From: Clostridiales bacterium
GTDB taxonomy: Bacteria; Bacillota; Clostridia; Peptostreptococcales; JAAYPU01
Assembly (NCBI GenBank): GCA_012519645.1
Contig: JAAYPU010000124.1
Location: forward strand, 1 to 6,063
Length of the DNA stretch: 6,063 nucleotides
Direction: 5' to 3'
Positions 4,787-6,063 of this stretch are shown here, one piece after another; the stretch's first letter is position 1, and every line of letters starts with the position of its first letter. The notes under the pieces are model-generated. The model did no database searches and had not been told where the DNA came from. It saw only the letters and a list, made by a program, of their open reading frames with translations. The translations under genes and the position numbers were made by a program.

Positions 4787-5018
4787 GAAGTTTTTTCGTG
4801 TTACCACTCTAATTCATATAAATCTCACGATTTATACCTCAACGGGTATTTGTTACCCAATACTTTTAACGGATATTACCCGTTATATCCTACTTAAATT
4901 TCAGATATAAAGCTCAAGGACCATCTTCAATATATTCCATGTATCGGTTCACACCTGCTCCGACTCTCTGAACCATTTCCTATATTTACTCTTCCTATCA
5001 TCACCAATTATGTATTTT
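4753..5018 (-). promoter_or_regulatory. T-box riboswitch (tRNA-Met responsive) upstream of metG
   Basis: The - strand carries a full T-box leader. Stem I has the GGUGAUGA base, AGGA/UCCU pairing, the AGAGUA loop-E strand, AAUAUA/UAUAUU above it, and a distal GGUUC/GAACC arm with AGAGAG and GGUGUGAACC. The specifier loop reads GAAGAUGG, with AUG at 4924-4922. A long AACGGGUA/UACCCGUU helix and an AUAAAUC/GAUUUAU hairpin follow. The T-box is AGAGTGGTAACACG (4810-4797). The antiterminator forms from AGAG with CUCU and ACGAA with UUCGU around the UGGU bulge, competing with the terminator. Bulge U at 4803 pairs with discriminator A73, as in tRNA-Met. Charged tRNA should give termination; uncharged tRNA-Met should allow metG transcription. 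The +1 site is estimated from the promoter. A GAU (Asp) reading of the loop is less likely because bacterial tRNA-Asp has G73. Confidence 0.93.
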
Positions 5019-5024
5019 GTATTG

Positions 5025-5053
5025 ATTCTATAGAACATTTTTTACAATGTCAA
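5025..5053 (-). promoter_or_regulatory. Sigma-A type promoter of the metG leader
   Basis: On the - strand TTGACA (5053-5048), a 17-nt spacer and TAGAAT (5030-5025) match the housekeeping consensus at 11 of 12 positions. It sits just upstream of T-box Stem I and 52 bp after the stop codon of the ATPase gene. Confidence 0.88.
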
Positions 5054-5105
5054 GGGGAAGCATGAATTAAGTGCTATTATACTGCGATAATGCCGGTATA
5101 AAGTA

Positions 5106-6063
5106 TTACGATGTGTATTCATCTTTAAACGGTACTGCCTTAAAGGACAGTTCCCCATTATTATCTGTCCTTTTCAGCTCAGACCTTAATAATGAAATAT
5201 TTGAATTTTGTTCAATGGCATCCAATATCTCAAGAACTTTAATAATAAATTTTCTCAGGTTTACATCTTTTAAGCTTAAAGAAGGCTCAACATCTTTATA
5301 CATATATAGTGCCCAATTCGTAATGGATTCCAAAGATATACCCGGATCGGTATTGTACACTTCTTTGTGCATCTCAAGAATTTTTTTTGTTATTTCCAGC
5401 ATATCATCTTCAGATAGTTTAGGAAGGCTGATTACCGGCTGTCGTAAGTCCTTTACAACCTTGCTCTTTTTATCTGCCGGATCTCCAAGTCTTTGATAAA
5501 GCGCTTCATAAGAAAATGTTCCTTTTTCCGGATTTGTCAATAGCTCATCCGTTGCGGCAAAAACAAACATTACATTTCTCAGCTCTCCTATTGCACATTC
5601 ATCAATTATATAACGTATATTTTCATAAGCTTTTAAACGTATGTCCGCCCTTTCATTCATTATTAATTCAAGCTCATCAATCAATATGACTAATCCTTCG
5701 AGGCCCATAAATTTAGTCAGTTTTATAAATGCCTTCAGAAAATCCATGGTATTTACTTTATCCACCGAGCCTATTACTTCAAATTTTGTCTTGAGTTGAG
5801 AAGGAATGTTTTTTTCTCCTGAAATCCAGGAAGCAATGGCTCCTGAAAATTCTTTGTCGTCGTTGATTCTGGCCCGGATATAGTATGTTAATGCTCTGGC
5901 AAAAGAAGCGTTATACTTTTCCAATGTTTCAAGAATTTTATTGATTTCCGAAGAGGCATTTTCAGATGGCATGCTGCGCACTTTATTTATCCATCTGTCG
6001 AAAATATCTTCAAAAGATGTTTCCGTTTCTCCTTTATCAAGTAGGGATAAATTATGCATAATA
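5106..6063 (-). CDS. P-loop ATPase, BREX/DUF2791-like ATP-binding protein, C-terminal part (cut by window edge)
   Basis: The frame is open to the right edge, so at least the N-terminus is missing; the first ATG seen (6059) lacks a visible ribosome site and is probably internal. Counting from it, 317 residues remain. Visible are a Walker B strand GLVILIDELE (122-131), a sensor-like MFVFAATDEL (164-173) and a possible arginine finger in ALYQRLGDP (186-194). The tail is helical, with a LEEDM-like SLPKLSEDDM segment. Walker A must lie outside. The overall look matches the DUF2791 (PF10923) ATPases annotated as BREX system ATP-binding proteins and found in several phage-defence and TerB-linked clusters. 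Family membership is from recognition, not a search. Partners would be beyond 6063. I see no terminator between its TAA and the metG promoter, so read-through into the T-box leader is possible. Confidence 0.75.
   Translation of the reverse strand, partial: IMHNLSLLDKGETETSFEDIFDRWINKVRSMPSENASSEINKILETLEKYNASFARALTYYIRARINDDKEFSGAIASWISGEKNIPSQLKTKFEVIGSVDKVNTMDFLKAFIKLTKFMGLEGLVILIDELELIMNERADIRLKAYENIRYIIDECAIGELRNVMFVFAATDELLTNPEKGTFSYEALYQRLGDPADKKSKVVKDLRQPVISLPKLSEDDMLEITKKILEMHKEVYNTDPGISLESITNWALYMYKDVEPSLSLKDVNLRKFIIKVLEILDAIEQNSNISLLRSELKRTDNNGELSFKAVPFKDEYTS

Noticed and set aside
5076..5081. Second - strand TATAAT upstream of the metG leader
   Set aside because: The hexamer 17 nt upstream (ACTTTA) is a poor -35 match; the TTGACA/TAGAAT pair just downstream is much better.

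Overview
This is an AT-rich bacterial window. It looks like a low-GC Firmicute of the class Clostridia, judging by strong AGGAGG-type ribosome sites, a T-box tRNA-sensing leader, a metG-tatD gene order and Clostridium-like proteins. I cannot place it to genus from the sequence alone.

Layout, left to right. (1) Positions 1-222 are an AT-rich non-coding region ending in a 93-bp nested palindrome. (2) sfsA lies on the + strand at 223-909 (DNA/RNA-binding nuclease family). (3) Positions 910-1370 hold no gene; they are almost wholly short-period repeats and hairpins. (4) tatD lies on the - strand at 2138-1371. It is full length by homology but has an in-frame TAG at codon 165. (5) Positions 2139-2554 are repeats plus a GC-richer foldable element. 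(6) metG lies on the - strand at 4477-2555 (methionyl-tRNA synthetase, 640 aa). (7) Positions 4478-4752 are repeats again. (8) Positions 5053-4753 (- strand) hold a sigma-A promoter and a complete T-box riboswitch with a readable AUG specifier and its terminator. (9) At the right edge is the C-terminal part of a P-loop ATPase of the BREX/DUF2791 type, also on the - strand.

How the parts work together: the T-box should sense uncharged tRNA-Met and let transcription run into metG, and perhaps on into tatD. metG-tatD is a common neighbour pair in Firmicutes. Here it is pulled apart by about 400 bp of repeats, and the T-box terminator is 275 nt from the metG start instead of close to it.

The most unusual content is intergenic. 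Nearly every gap is packed with degenerate tandem repeats whose unit is always 7 bp, although the unit sequence changes from block to block (GGTCTCN, ACTAAGA, AATCTTA, AACCTCN, ATAGGGN, GACAATT, TTAGTGA, AGAGAGA, GTCCGAA). The 7-bp phase often runs unbroken from one block type into the next. At least four related hairpins (ATGTAG ... CCTT flanks) sit at junctions between arrays. The arrays stop within a few bases of stop codons and Shine-Dalgarno sites. This is the best candidate here for a poorly described system; a function for it is not shown.
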